Part shown: positions 50,847 to 56,993 of the stretch, piece by piece
Position numbering within the stretch: position 1 is the stretch's first letter
How the letters are laid out: each line of letters starts with the position of its first letter
Assembly: GCA_028717645.1 (NCBI GenBank)
Contig: JAQUNK010000006.1
Span: 1 to 56,993, forward strand
Direction: 5' to 3'
Length of the DNA: 56,993 nt
Source of the DNA: Candidatus Omnitrophota bacterium
GTDB taxonomy: Bacteria > Omnitrophota > Gorgyraeia > Gygaellales > JAMWDD01
The notes under the pieces: generated by a model
Database searches by the model: none
What the model was told of the DNA's origin: nothing
Seen by the model: only the letters and a program-made list of their open reading frames with translations
Position numbers and translations under genes: made by a program

Positions 50847-51428
50847 ATGGATAAGAAAGAATTATACGAGCATCTAGCGAGGATCTATCTCGATAGTTCC
50901 AAAAAGCACCAAAGAAAAAAGAAGAAGCACGATTATCTCATCGAATCAAGGCATCTTTATATAGGTATTGCCGTCTTTATTTTACTAGGTGCCGCACTCC
51001 TTTTGTTAAAGGCGGACCCCTTCCATAAGAAAATGGCTTTATCCGGTTATCGCACTGCACTCGTCATCCAGCCGGATGCCATCAAAATAAATTATAATTT
51101 TGACGCGGCTAAAAAAGAGATCTATAACCTGCCCTTAAAAGGTTTGGACTTGACTACTTACAAGGCCCTGGTTTTTGCCGTAAGAAGGGTCAAAAATAAC
51201 AGCAATGGTTCGTTAAGGATCGAAATAGTAAATTCCCTGAATGAAAAGTCTGAAACCTATATCAAAGATATTCCTTTTACCTGGAAAGAATACAAAATAG
51301 AGTTATCTTCTCTTAAGAAAATTACGGATTGGTCAGGGACCAAGGAATTGCTTTTTATCGCTGAAGAGTGGAACACAAAAGATAAGAATGATGTGATCTA
51401 TATCGATAACGTCCGTTTTTTAAAGTAA
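50847..51428 (+). CDS. Single-pass membrane protein with a C-terminal galactose-binding-like beta-sandwich
   Basis: A 193-residue protein. A very basic cytosolic N-terminus (KKHQRKKKKHD near 20-30), one membrane helix (LYIGIAVFILLGAALLLL, about 37-54), then an extracytoplasmic beta-rich domain. The domain's pattern (INYNFD start, LRIEIVNSLNE, FTWKEYKIELSSL, and VIYIDNVRFL at the end) resembles CBM11/CIA30-type jelly rolls, which often bind sugars. The promoter predicts a leaderless transcript. It lies between a GH57 gene and the ParA-CBM48 gene and 15 bases before the latter, so the three may form one glucan-related unit. No exact family is recognised. Confidence 0.65.
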   Translation: MDKKELYEHLARIYLDSSKKHQRKKKKHDYLIESRHLYIGIAVFILLGAALLLLKADPFHKKMALSGYRTALVIQPDAIKINYNFDAAKKEIYNLPLKGLDLTTYKALVFAVRRVKNNSNGSLRIEIVNSLNEKSETYIKDIPFTWKEYKIELSSLKKITDWSGTKELLFIAEEWNTKDKNDVIYIDNVRFLK

Positions 51429-51443
51429 AGGGGGAGGAGAACG

Positions 51444-52559
51444 ATGCGCGTTATTGCGGTTGCCAATCAAAAAGGTGGTTGCGGTAAAACTACTACTGCC
51501 ATAAATCTCGCCGCGGCTTTGGCATTAAACGGCAAAAAGGTGTTACTCATAGACCTGGACCCGCAGGCGCATGCCACGATGGGCCTGGCGATTGACGCCG
51601 AACTGAATATCTATAACGTACTTTCCCCGATTACCCAAAAGAAGGTAAGGCTGGAGAATATCGTCAAGAGGATAGGTTATAACTTTGATGTTGCGCCCTC
51701 CGGTATTATTTTAAGCACCCTGGAACAGGAATTATCCGATGAAATAAGCAGGGAATCGCGCCTTTCGGAGATACTCGCAAATTTCGTTAACCGCAATTTT
51801 TACGATTACGCGATCATAGATTGCCCGCCTAATTTAGGGCTCTTGACTATAAATGCCATCCGCGCTTCCAGCCATATAATTATCCCGGTTGAGGCCAGCC
51901 GTTTTTCCATAGACGGTATAGGCCGCTTTATAGAAATCGCGGATCTCATCAAAGACAGGCTGAACCATAAAGTAGAATACCAAATACTTACCACTATGTT
52001 TGATTCGCGCCTGAAGCATTCATTCAAGATGTTGGACAGGATAAATAAGAATTTCGGCGAAAAGGTGATCGACAATATCATCCATGTTAACGTCAAGCTA
52101 AAGGAAGCGCAGAACGCGGGAACACACATATTTAATTATGATAAATACTCAAGAGGCGCTAAGGATTATTACAGCCTTGCCCGGCAACTAATCACGCAAT
52201 TCCAGTCTCCGCAGGATGAAATGGTCCAGATCAAAAAATTAGATCTTAAGGAAAATAAGGCCAAAGAAGAGATCAAGCAGTTGGTTAAGAATGAAATTGA
52301 GCGTTTGAATGAAACGGTATTTTCTTTATCCGCTCCCCAGGCAAAGAACGTATATCTTGTAGGCGAATTTAATAACTGGAAACAAGACGAAGCAGCGCGC
52401 ATGCAAGCGGATAACGGTACTTGGGTAAAGAAGGTATCTTTGGCCCCGGGTAAATACCGCTACCGCTTTGTAGTTGACGAAAACTGGCTGGAAGATCCTC
52501 AAAATGTCCAAAAGGCAGAAAATCCTTTTGGCGGCATGGATTCGTTATTAGAAGTATAA
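51444..52559 (+). CDS. ParA/Soj-type ATPase fused to an AMPK-beta-like (CBM48) glycogen-binding domain
   Basis: A 371-residue fusion. Residues 1-255 are a complete ParA ATPase: [14 protein letters not shown] with the deviant Walker A Lys (residues 8-21), [15 protein letters not shown], Walker [18 protein letters not shown] and [15 protein letters not shown]. Residues from about 288 match the AMPK-beta glycogen-binding module: [34 protein letters not shown]. Both tryptophans that stack on glucose in AMPK-beta (FNNW and ENW) are kept. ParA ATPases position cargo on the nucleoid or pole; here the cargo tag is a glycogen binder. GGGGGAGGAG-like sequence precedes the ATG. Fusion is continuous in one frame with no frameshift sign. 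Confidence 0.9.
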   Translation: MRVIAVANQKGGCGKTTTAINLAAALALNGKKVLLIDLDPQAHATMGLAIDAELNIYNVLSPITQKKVRLENIVKRIGYNFDVAPSGIILSTLEQELSDEISRESRLSEILANFVNRNFYDYAIIDCPPNLGLLTINAIRASSHIIIPVEASRFSIDGIGRFIEIADLIKDRLNHKVEYQILTTMFDSRLKHSFKMLDRINKNFGEKVIDNIIHVNVKLKEAQNAGTHIFNYDKYSRGAKDYYSLARQLITQFQSPQDEMVQIKKLDLKENKAKEEIKQLVKNEIERLNETVFSLSAPQAKNVYLVGEFNNWKQDEAARMQADNGTWVKKVSLAPGKYRYRFVVDENWLEDPQNVQKAENPFGGMDSLLEV

Positions 52560-52560
52560 G

Positions 52561-52899
52561 ATGAGCGAAGAAGTTTCCCAGGCACAACCACAACTTAGCC
52601 AGACCCAGATATTGTTGCTAGCCATAGCAGCATATTTATCCTTCCTGTGCATATTGCCTATTTTTTTGAATAAAAAGAATAGCTTTATTATCCATCATGC
52701 CAAGCAGGGCCTTACCCTTTTTAGTATTGAGGTGGCAACGGTCCTTTTAAGCATCATACCTTTTTTTGGCATGTTTGTTTCTCCTGTTATCTTAAGCCTA
52801 TGCCTGTTTTTTTCGGTCTGGGGAATTTTAGGCGCTGTCAAGAACCAGTATAGCCGTATTATCCTTTTATCCGATATTGCAGGGCAGATCCATCTGTAA
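52561..52899 (+). CDS. DUF4870/Tic20-like small membrane protein
   Basis: A 112-residue protein with a polar Gln-rich start and three hydrophobic segments: AAYLSFLCILPIFL, LTLFSIEVATVLLSIIPFFGMFV and ILSLCLFFSVWGILGAV. SFIIHHAKQGLTLF (residues 41-54) matches the HAkQAl-type signature of DUF4870 proteins, whose function is unknown. The ATG starts one base after the ParA-CBM48 stop, so it is co-transcribed and could be its membrane partner; that is speculation. Confidence 0.75.
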   Translation: MSEEVSQAQPQLSQTQILLLAIAAYLSFLCILPIFLNKKNSFIIHHAKQGLTLFSIEVATVLLSIIPFFGMFVSPVILSLCLFFSVWGILGAVKNQYSRIILLSDIAGQIHL

Positions 52900-52905
52900 T
52901 TATTT

Positions 52906-53406
52906 ATGCAGACGCTAGTTGCCATAAAGGCGCGTAGAAGCGTGCGTGAATTTATTCCGGGTAGTTCGATCCCTAAAGGCGCCCTGGAATCTGTCATTGA
53001 TGCGGCGCGCCTTGCCCCTACGGCCAGGAACGTCCAGCCCTGGGAGTTTGTGGTCATTACGGATAAGGATAAATTACGGAAGATAGCTGATATCGCGGAT
53101 AACGGAAAATTTATCGTGGATGCCGCAGCCTGTGTGGCTGTTTTTTGTAAAGATACCAAATATTATTTAGAAGACGGCAGTGCCGCTACAGAAAATTTAT
53201 TGCTTGCGGCGACAGATATGGGGTTGGCCAGTTGTTGGGTAGCCGGAGACAAAAAGCCTTATGCTCAGGCAATAAAGGAACTGCTGGGTGTGCCCCTAGA
53301 ATTAAAGCTGATTAGCCTTATCGCTTTAGGTAAGGCGAAATCAAAAGAAGAGAATATTGTTCCTAAGCGCGTGTTGGCAGAACTAGTGCATTGGGATAAA
53401 TTTTAG
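52906..53406 (+). CDS. Nitroreductase-family flavoprotein
   Basis: A 166-residue short nitroreductase: AIKARRSVREFIPGSSIPKGALESVIDAARLAPTARNVQPWEFV near the start holds the FMN phosphate- and ring-binding residues, and ATENLLLAATDMGLASCWVAG near 88 the second conserved block. These FMN enzymes reduce nitro compounds, quinones or other acceptors using NAD(P)H; the real substrate is unknown. It is at the end of the ParA-CBM48 operon with a six-base gap. Confidence 0.9.
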   Translation: MQTLVAIKARRSVREFIPGSSIPKGALESVIDAARLAPTARNVQPWEFVVITDKDKLRKIADIADNGKFIVDAAACVAVFCKDTKYYLEDGSAATENLLLAATDMGLASCWVAGDKKPYAQAIKELLGVPLELKLISLIALGKAKSKEENIVPKRVLAELVHWDKF

Positions 53407-53419
53407 CCTCCTATATAAT
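53391..53419 (+). promoter_or_regulatory. Promoter upstream of the lysine-rich EF-Tu-domain-like gene
   Basis: TTGGGA (53391-53396), 17 bases, TATAAT (53414-53419), start expected near 53426. An inverted repeat GCCTCC (53406-53411)/GGAGGC (53425-53430) brackets the -10 box and could be an operator. GGAGGGAAG then serves as ribosome-binding site for ATG 53444. Confidence 0.6.
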
Positions 53420-53443
53420 AGAAGGGAGGCGAGGGGAGGGAAG

Positions 53444-53842
53444 ATGCCGGCAAAAAAGAAGAAGGCGGTTCTAAAAAAGAAGAAAGCAAGAAAGGTGATC
53501 AGGAGGAGTAAGGCAAAGCCGAAAAAGAAGGCGGGCAAGGCTGTTCGTCCAAAGCGGGTAATAAAAAAGGCAAAGCCAACAAAGCGTGGCGGGAAAAAAG
53601 AAGAATTAGTAGGCGTAGTCACGCACTATTTTCCTCACGTAAAAGCTGCGGTATTAAAATTAAAAATGCCTCTTTCTTTGGGTGATGTGATCAAGATAAA
53701 AGGCCATACTACTGATTTTAAGCAGCAGATTACTTCTATGCAGATCGACCGTGTTCCCATAACCAGTGCCAAGAAGGGCGATGAAATAGGGGTTAAGGTA
53801 GATTCGCGCGTACGTAGAAAAGATAAAGCCTTCAAGGCTTAA
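53444..53842 (+). CDS. Lysine-rich basic tail fused to an EF-Tu domain 2-like beta-barrel
   Basis: A 132-residue protein. Residues 2-50 are almost all Lys, Arg and Ala with Pro (PAKKKKAVLKKKKARKVIRR), like bacterial histone H1-type tails. Residues about 53-132 (ELVGVVTHYFPHVKAAVLKLKMPLSLGDVIKIKGHTTDFKQQITSMQIDR ... AKKGDEIGVKVD) match the small stand-alone translation elongation factor-like proteins built on EF-Tu domain 2. The barrel is RNA- or tRNA-binding in factors. The pairing suggests a nucleic-acid-binding accessory of unknown role. It has its own promoter. Confidence 0.8.
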   Translation: MPAKKKKAVLKKKKARKVIRRSKAKPKKKAGKAVRPKRVIKKAKPTKRGGKKEELVGVVTHYFPHVKAAVLKLKMPLSLGDVIKIKGHTTDFKQQITSMQIDRVPITSAKKGDEIGVKVDSRVRRKDKAFKA

Positions 53843-53870
53843 TTAATAGTTTGAAAAGGAGGTAGTTAAG

Positions 53871-54170
53871 ATGATGGGTTTGGCATTATTCGGGCAGGGT
53901 ATAACCATGGCTTTAATAGCTTTAGGTCTCGGGTATATTGTTTGCGATATTGCCGATAGGCAAAAAGAGACATTAAAATCCGTAGGTTTTGTTATTGGTG
54001 CGGTAATCATTATTTTAGGCACAGTTATTTTGATCAATTCGCTGTTTACGGGTGTCAATTTAGGCAAACGCCTTGGTGGAATGGGCATGATGGGAAATAT
54101 GCCACAGCAAAAGATGATGCAGCCGTATGCACCACCAGCTGGTCAGCATAACCAGGTGCCGGCTAAATAG
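53871..54170 (+). CDS. Small two-helix membrane protein with Met/Gln-rich tail
   Basis: A 99-residue protein of no recognised family: two hydrophobic helices (LFGQGITMALIALGLGYIVC and VGFVIGAVIIILGTVILINSLF) joined by a short charged loop, then a tail rich in Met, Gly, Gln and Pro (GGMGMMGNMPQQKMMQPY). A perfect AAAGGAGG lies upstream of the ATG. The 95-residue protein at 55072 has the same plan, so the pair may be distant paralogues. The Met-rich tail could bind a soft metal; that is a guess. Confidence 0.65.
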   Translation: MMGLALFGQGITMALIALGLGYIVCDIADRQKETLKSVGFVIGAVIIILGTVILINSLFTGVNLGKRLGGMGMMGNMPQQKMMQPYAPPAGQHNQVPAK

Positions 54171-54204
54171 CGCATTAAAAAATAAATTCGCAGGAGACGA
54201 CCAT

Positions 54205-54588
54205 ATGAGAAAAGCGATCTGGCCTTTGGCAATATTGTTGTTAATGCTGGGTTTACCCATGGTCAATTCAGGATGTTTTTGGCTTCTAGCAGGCGGCGCC
54301 GCAGGTTATGGCGTGAGCCCGGATAGCGTACAGGCAAGTTTTGATACGAGTGCTTCCCATGCCTATCATCAGAGCCTGGTAGTGATGCGTAAGCTTGGTA
54401 AAACTACCATGGAAGATGAAAAAGGCGGCTGGGTAAAAGCTGATTTTGACAATTATAATGTCGCGGTGCATATAGAGCAGAAAACCGCTAATTCCGTACA
54501 GGTTACTGTTTCTGCGCGGAAGTATGCTACGCCGCGCCCGCAAAAAGCAAGAGATGTATTGGATATGATTTCTGCGCGTTTAAGGTGA
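54205..54588 (+). CDS. DUF3568-like lipoprotein
   Basis: From ATG 54205 this is a 127-residue protein with a lipoprotein signal (RKAIWPLAILLLMLGLPMVNSGC, lipidated Cys24 in a V-N-S-G-C lipobox), then AGGAAGYGVSPDSVQASFD and a DUF3568-like domain of alternating strand and helix (HAYHQSLVVMRKLGKTTMEDEKGGWVKAD, VQVTVSARKY). DUF3568 proteins are of unknown function. The ORF-track start (54127) overlaps the previous gene; AGGAGA precedes ATG 54205. Confidence 0.75.
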   Translation: MRKAIWPLAILLLMLGLPMVNSGCFWLLAGGAAGYGVSPDSVQASFDTSASHAYHQSLVVMRKLGKTTMEDEKGGWVKADFDNYNVAVHIEQKTANSVQVTVSARKYATPRPQKARDVLDMISARLR

Positions 54589-54601
54589 AAAGGAGTTGTA
54601 T

Positions 54602-55060
54602 ATGAAAAGAATAAGCATCTTTGTTCTGCCGTTTGTCATTATGTTATCTTTGGTCGGATGTGCTTCCAATAAGACCAATGTTGGGGAAGGTGCTGCGATC
54701 GGAGGTTTATTGGGTGCCACAGCAGGCGGGATCATTGGACATCAGAGTGGCCATGGTTTGGAAGGCGCAGGTATAGGTGCTGCAGCCGGAGTACTTACCG
54801 GAGCGATTGTTGGTAGCCAAATGCCGAAACAAGGCCAGGGTAGCGCTTCGGAAGGTGCGGTAAGTAGCACCAGTAGCCCGGTCAACCAATTGACTATTCA
54901 GAATATAATTGATATGCATAAGCAAAACGTGAACGACGCGGTGATTATTGACCGTATCCGTATGAGCGGCTCCAAATTCGTACTAACAGAGCAAGATATT
55001 GCCAATTTGAAACAGCAAGGGGTAAGTGACGCGGTAATACAAGCCATGCAAGGCAAATAA
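54602..55060 (+). CDS. Glycine-zipper lipoprotein
   Basis: A 152-residue protein with lipobox LVGC (Cys20), a glycine-zipper pair of helices (GAAIGGLLGATAGGIIGHQ and GAGIGAAAGVLTGAIVG, about 30-75), a Ser-rich linker and a C-terminal helical domain (TIQNIIDMHKQNVNDAVIIDRI, TEQDIANLKQQGVSDAVIQAM). Glycine-zipper lipoproteins sit in the outer membrane envelope, sometimes stiffening or porating it. Start: ATG 54602 with AAAAGGAG upstream; the ORF-track start is a TTG two codons earlier. Confidence 0.8.
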   Translation: MKRISIFVLPFVIMLSLVGCASNKTNVGEGAAIGGLLGATAGGIIGHQSGHGLEGAGIGAAAGVLTGAIVGSQMPKQGQGSASEGAVSSTSSPVNQLTIQNIIDMHKQNVNDAVIIDRIRMSGSKFVLTEQDIANLKQQGVSDAVIQAMQGK

Positions 55061-55071
55061 GGGAGGCTATA

Positions 55072-55359
55072 ATGATGGATTGGATATATTTATCGGTTAT
55101 GAGTTGGGCTTTGTTATTTATTGCTTTAGGTATGGGTTTTTTAGTAGGCGTAAAGGCTGTTAAGGAACAGGGAATTTTAAGGATGGTAGGTATCGGTATC
55201 GCCACCTTAATCATGGGCTCTATGTTATTATTGGGGCTCAAGCAGTTATTAGTTACAAAGATGATCATTTCATCCTATAAATGCCATGGCATGATGTCAA
55301 AAAAAGGCGCTTTTGTAGCTCCTTGCGGCAGGCAGCAGATGCCTATGCCCAAAAAATAA
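55072..55359 (+). CDS. Small two-helix membrane protein with Cys/His/Met tail
   Basis: A 95-residue protein with two hydrophobic helices (MSWALLFIALGMGFLVGV and IGIATLIMGSMLLLGLKQLL) and a tail with two cysteines, a His and several Met (SYKCHGMMSKKGAFVAPCGRQQMPMP). Layout mirrors the 99-residue protein at 53871. No family is recognised. GGGAGG precedes the ATG. The Cys-His and Cys residues could bind metal or form a disulfide. Confidence 0.65.
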   Translation: MMDWIYLSVMSWALLFIALGMGFLVGVKAVKEQGILRMVGIGIATLIMGSMLLLGLKQLLVTKMIISSYKCHGMMSKKGAFVAPCGRQQMPMPKK

Positions 55360-55411
55360 GGTTTAGAAATCAAGCAAGAGTTTGCTTATTGATAGCTCTT
55401 CTGGAGGCACA

Positions 55412-55621
55412 ATGAGCAAGATCATCACTGTTTATTTGGCGAATAATAAGACTGTTACTTTTTCTCCCAGGCCTGAAGCAAAAGCAGTAGAGATAGCCAA
55501 GAGAATTTTGATTGAAGGCGTCTGGGACAATGACGTAGAACCGCAGGTATATTTCCCGCCACAGCAGATCCTAAAGGTAGAAGTTGCCGAAAACGTACAG
55601 AAAAAGAAGCTTGTTAATTAA
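55412..55621 (+). CDS. Small soluble protein of unknown function
   Basis: From ATG 55412 (TGGAGG five bases upstream) this is a 69-residue protein, SKIITVYLANNKTVTFSPRPEAKAVEIAKRIL onward, with a mixed beta-alpha-beta appearance (IITVYLANNKTVTF hairpin, EAKAVEIAKRILIEG helix, QILKVEVAE strand). No family is recognised. It follows the lipoprotein run with a 52-base gap. The ORF-track start (55382) has no ribosome-binding site. Confidence 0.65.
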   Translation: MSKIITVYLANNKTVTFSPRPEAKAVEIAKRILIEGVWDNDVEPQVYFPPQQILKVEVAENVQKKKLVN

Positions 55622-55676
55622 TTCTGAGTATCTACTCATAATTAGAACCTGTGGATAACCCAAATTAATAAAGCCC

Positions 55677-55692
55677 TAAAATAGGTATTTTA
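55677..55692 (+). promoter_or_regulatory. Palindromic operator candidate at the DUF134 start codon
   Basis: TAAAATA-GG-TATTTTA is an inverted repeat with 7-bp arms ending on the A of ATG 55692. The left arm holds TAAAAT, a -10-like box. The core AAATAGGTATTT is shared with the palindrome before the sulfate-activation gene (22075-22092). A second inverted repeat, TGAGTA-TC-TACTCA, lies at 55625-55638 in the same intergenic region. Autoregulation by the DUF134 protein is plausible but unproven. Confidence 0.4.
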
Positions 55693-56045
55693 TGTTTAAG
55701 GGACGCCCCAAAAAAGAGAGAATTATCTCTGCAAAGCCGTTAATCCTGCAATTTTCGCCCCGTGGCCGGCGCGGTAGGCCGGATTATATTAGTATTGGCC
55801 CGGATGAGTTTGAAGCGATAAGATTAAACGATTTTATGAAAATTGCTCAAAATTATGCGGCTAAGCATATGGGAATATCCCAACAGACTTTTAGCCGTAT
55901 ATTGAGCAGGGCCAGAAGATCTTTGGCTGACGCATTGGTTAATGGAAAAATAATTAGAATAGCAGATAAAAATACGAAAATTCAATCCCCAGCCCAAAAA
56001 AGTTCTCCCAAAATTCGAGAAGAAGGCCGTCCTGAAGCTGAATAA
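55692..56045 (+). CDS. DUF134-family DNA-binding protein
   Basis: A 117-residue protein with the DUF134 pattern: a GRPKKER start, PDEFEAIRLNDFMKIAQNYAAKHMGISQQTFSRILSRARRSLADALVNGK (about 36-85), which is a sigma-70 region 4-like HTH preceded by the DEfEAiRL segment. The Arg-rich tail (KIREEGRPEAE) is ordinary. DUF134 proteins are predicted transcription regulators of unknown target. There is no clear ribosome-binding site; the ATG abuts a palindrome. It is the last gene of the rightward block. Confidence 0.88.
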   Translation: MFKGRPKKERIISAKPLILQFSPRGRRGRPDYISIGPDEFEAIRLNDFMKIAQNYAAKHMGISQQTFSRILSRARRSLADALVNGKIIRIADKNTKIQSPAQKSSPKIREEGRPEAE

Positions 56046-56132
56046 ATAACCCTTAAATACCTTCAAATTTACCACCTAAGCTGCATATACAACTTCCTAT
56101 AATATATCTTATGTAAACTTGCCATAATAGGA

Positions 56133-56161
56133 ATTATAGGGAATAAAGCCCTTTTTGTCAA
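56133..56161 (-). promoter_or_regulatory. Perfect consensus sigma-70 promoter, leftward, antisense to DUF134
   Basis: On the minus strand TTGACA (56161-56156), exactly 17 bases, TATAAT (56138-56133): the full consensus. Transcription would start at 56126-56125 and run into the DUF134 gene in antisense. An ATG lies at 56125, directly at the predicted start, opening an 18-codon ORF (MASLHKIYYRKLYMQLRW). No longer gene follows. Either an antisense RNA, a leaderless micro-ORF or a promoter stranded after rearrangement. Confidence 0.8.
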
Positions 56162-56183
56162 GTATTTTCTTAATAAACCACTT

Positions 56184-56606
56184 TTAGCGCTCATTTAGGC
56201 TCTCCGTAGCATAGTCTCTTTGGCGTAATTCAGCCGAAGAAGAATATCGGCTATAAGGCATTCTGCCCATATACTTTTCCTGGTTCCAGTTCGGATGGTT
56301 CGTATCCTTGATTCCCCAGGCAACTATCTCGAAATAGATCCACCAATTGCTTTCCGTATTACCTAATTGCGCGGCAAGGCGGGTAATTACAGTAGAAGTA
56401 ACGGTTGTCCTTGTGCGGTGGAGCATAGAAACATACTGCCTAGTAAGACCCAGAGCACGGGCCATATCGGCGTCCGTTTTCCAACCTTTAGTTATTTTGA
56501 TGGTTTCGATTGCACCTTTTTTAAAGACAAGACGGTACTCAAAGTTAGGGTTAGGCAACCCTGATTTGCTTTTTTTAATGCGCCTAAAGAAAAATAACCT
56601 TAACAT
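56184..56606 (-). CDS. Helix-turn-helix protein, XRE/phage-repressor-like
   Basis: From ATG 56606 this is a 140-residue protein. Residues about 40-75 (KGWKTDADMARALGLTRQYVSMLHRTRTTVTSTVITRLAAQLG) are a lambda-repressor-type HTH with the recognition helix TRQYVSML. The C-terminal part has no recognised family (NWWIYFEIVAWGIKDTNHPNW). I prefer 56606 to the ORF-track start (56648) because GAGAAGGAG lies just upstream. With the ribbon-helix-helix gene behind it, it resembles a small module from a phage or integrative element. Confidence 0.75.
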   Translation of the reverse strand: MLRLFFFRRIKKSKSGLPNPNFEYRLVFKKGAIETIKITKGWKTDADMARALGLTRQYVSMLHRTRTTVTSTVITRLAAQLGNTESNWWIYFEIVAWGIKDTNHPNWNQEKYMGRMPYSRYSSSAELRQRDYATESLNER

Positions 56607-56701
56607 CACTGCTCCTTCTCCCCCTGGTTTGTTGGTTAAAATAGCCATTTTATTAACGTCTTATATAGCCTTTTGCTTTTATATCCCTCCTTTTCCCCGC
56701 T

Positions 56702-56869
56702 TTATTTTTTATGATTAAGCCCGTCTAATACGAGCTTCCTGATAAACATAGATACCGGCATTCTTTCTTTCTTTGCTGCATTCTTAAGCCTCATTTTGTC
56801 AAAAGGTGAAAATTTAACTGGTATAGGTTTTTCAAGTTTCTCATCCGGATTAACCTTTGGTCTTGCCAT
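56702..56869 (-). CDS. Small ribbon-helix-helix-like protein
   Basis: From ATG 56869 (AAAGGGGAC upstream) this is a 55-residue protein: a short basic start, then LEKPIPVKFSPFDKMRLKNAAKKERMPVSMFIRKLVLDGL, a strand followed by two helices as in CopG/Arc/MobC-type ribbon-helix-helix regulators. The ORF-track start (56902) lacks a ribosome-binding site. Likely a plasmid- or element-type regulator or antitoxin; no toxin partner is visible, though the next gene could lie beyond the right edge. Confidence 0.65.
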   Translation of the reverse strand: MARPKVNPDEKLEKPIPVKFSPFDKMRLKNAAKKERMPVSMFIRKLVLDGLNHKK

Positions 56870-56993
56870 TTTGTCCCCTTTCTTTTTTTTAAGATAAGCC
56901 AAGTCCGGTAAAAGATTAAAGTGATTATGCCTAAAGAGGCGTGCAATTAGCGGTTAATTTCTTCTATCGCCGAAAGTATTATTGAATGTTTCC

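Noticed and set aside
55824-56075. 83-codon minus-strand ORF downstream of the consensus promoter
   Set aside because: Tempting because of the promoter at 56133-56161, but it is mostly the reverse of the DUF134 HTH, starts at a GTG without a ribosome-binding site, and shows no motif. I reported the promoter instead.

Overview
This window looks like chromosomal DNA of an uncultured anaerobic bacterium. My best guess is Candidatus Omnitrophota or a neighbouring lineage. The reasons are a bacterial Wood-Ljungdahl methyl-branch cluster, an outer membrane porin, an archaeal (methanogen)-type thymidylate synthase, a bactofilin fused to a helix-turn-helix domain, and dense operons with overlapping genes. 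This placement is inference, because the window has no rRNA or other decisive marker.

Layout: (1) 1-1559: the end of tsaD, an MgtC-like membrane protein, a bactofilin-HTH fusion and a membrane-anchored HTH protein. (2) 1564-8424: larB, fmdE-like, acsC, a RACo-type activator, cooC, acsD and acsE. This encodes the corrinoid iron-sulfur protein, its activator and its methyltransferase, but the CODH/ACS catalytic subunits are not here. (3) 8433-15114: dgkA, a tRNA(CAT), tilS, ftsH, folP, pdxJ, acpS and nnrD. (4) 15137-15474: tRNAs Thr, Tyr and Gly plus tRNA-derived debris. (5) 15519-32870: a large surface-glycan locus with seven glycan-assembly genes (five glycosyltransferases, an O-antigen ligase-like protein and a polyprenyl phosphosugar transferase), a fused ATP sulfurylase/APS kinase, an MsbA-like ABC exporter, five sulfotransferases in a row (three are tandem paralogues) and a B12-dependent radical SAM enzyme. 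Together these predict a sulfated surface polysaccharide or glycolipid. (6) 32941-41261: thymidylate synthase, gpsA, tRNA-Pro, then hom, thrC, a phosphoglycerate-mutase-like gene (probable homoserine kinase), lysC and cimA, giving threonine and isoleucine precursors. (7) 41267-47469: valS, nadC, uvrB and coaX. (8) 47661-49160: a porin with a near-consensus promoter and a structured leader, closed by a strong terminator. (9) 49241-53406: a GH57 alpha-glucan enzyme, a membrane-anchored beta-sandwich protein with a leaderless promoter, a ParA ATPase fused to an AMPK-beta/CBM48 glycogen-binding domain, a DUF4870-like membrane protein and a nitroreductase. (10) 53444-56045: a lysine-rich EF-Tu-domain-2-like protein, four small membrane proteins or lipoproteins, a small soluble protein and a DUF134 regulator. 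(11) 56046-56993: leftward HTH and ribbon-helix-helix genes and a perfect consensus promoter with no obvious gene.

Most promising points: the ParA-CBM48 fusion beside a GH57 enzyme, a candidate system for positioning glycogen granules; the sulfated-glycan locus; the bactofilin-HTH pair; a possible RNA switch at the RACo start codon; and a palindrome shared by the sulfate-activation and DUF134 promoters. I saw no CRISPR array, insertion sequence, rRNA or replication origin. All homology calls are by eye from motifs, and no database search was run.
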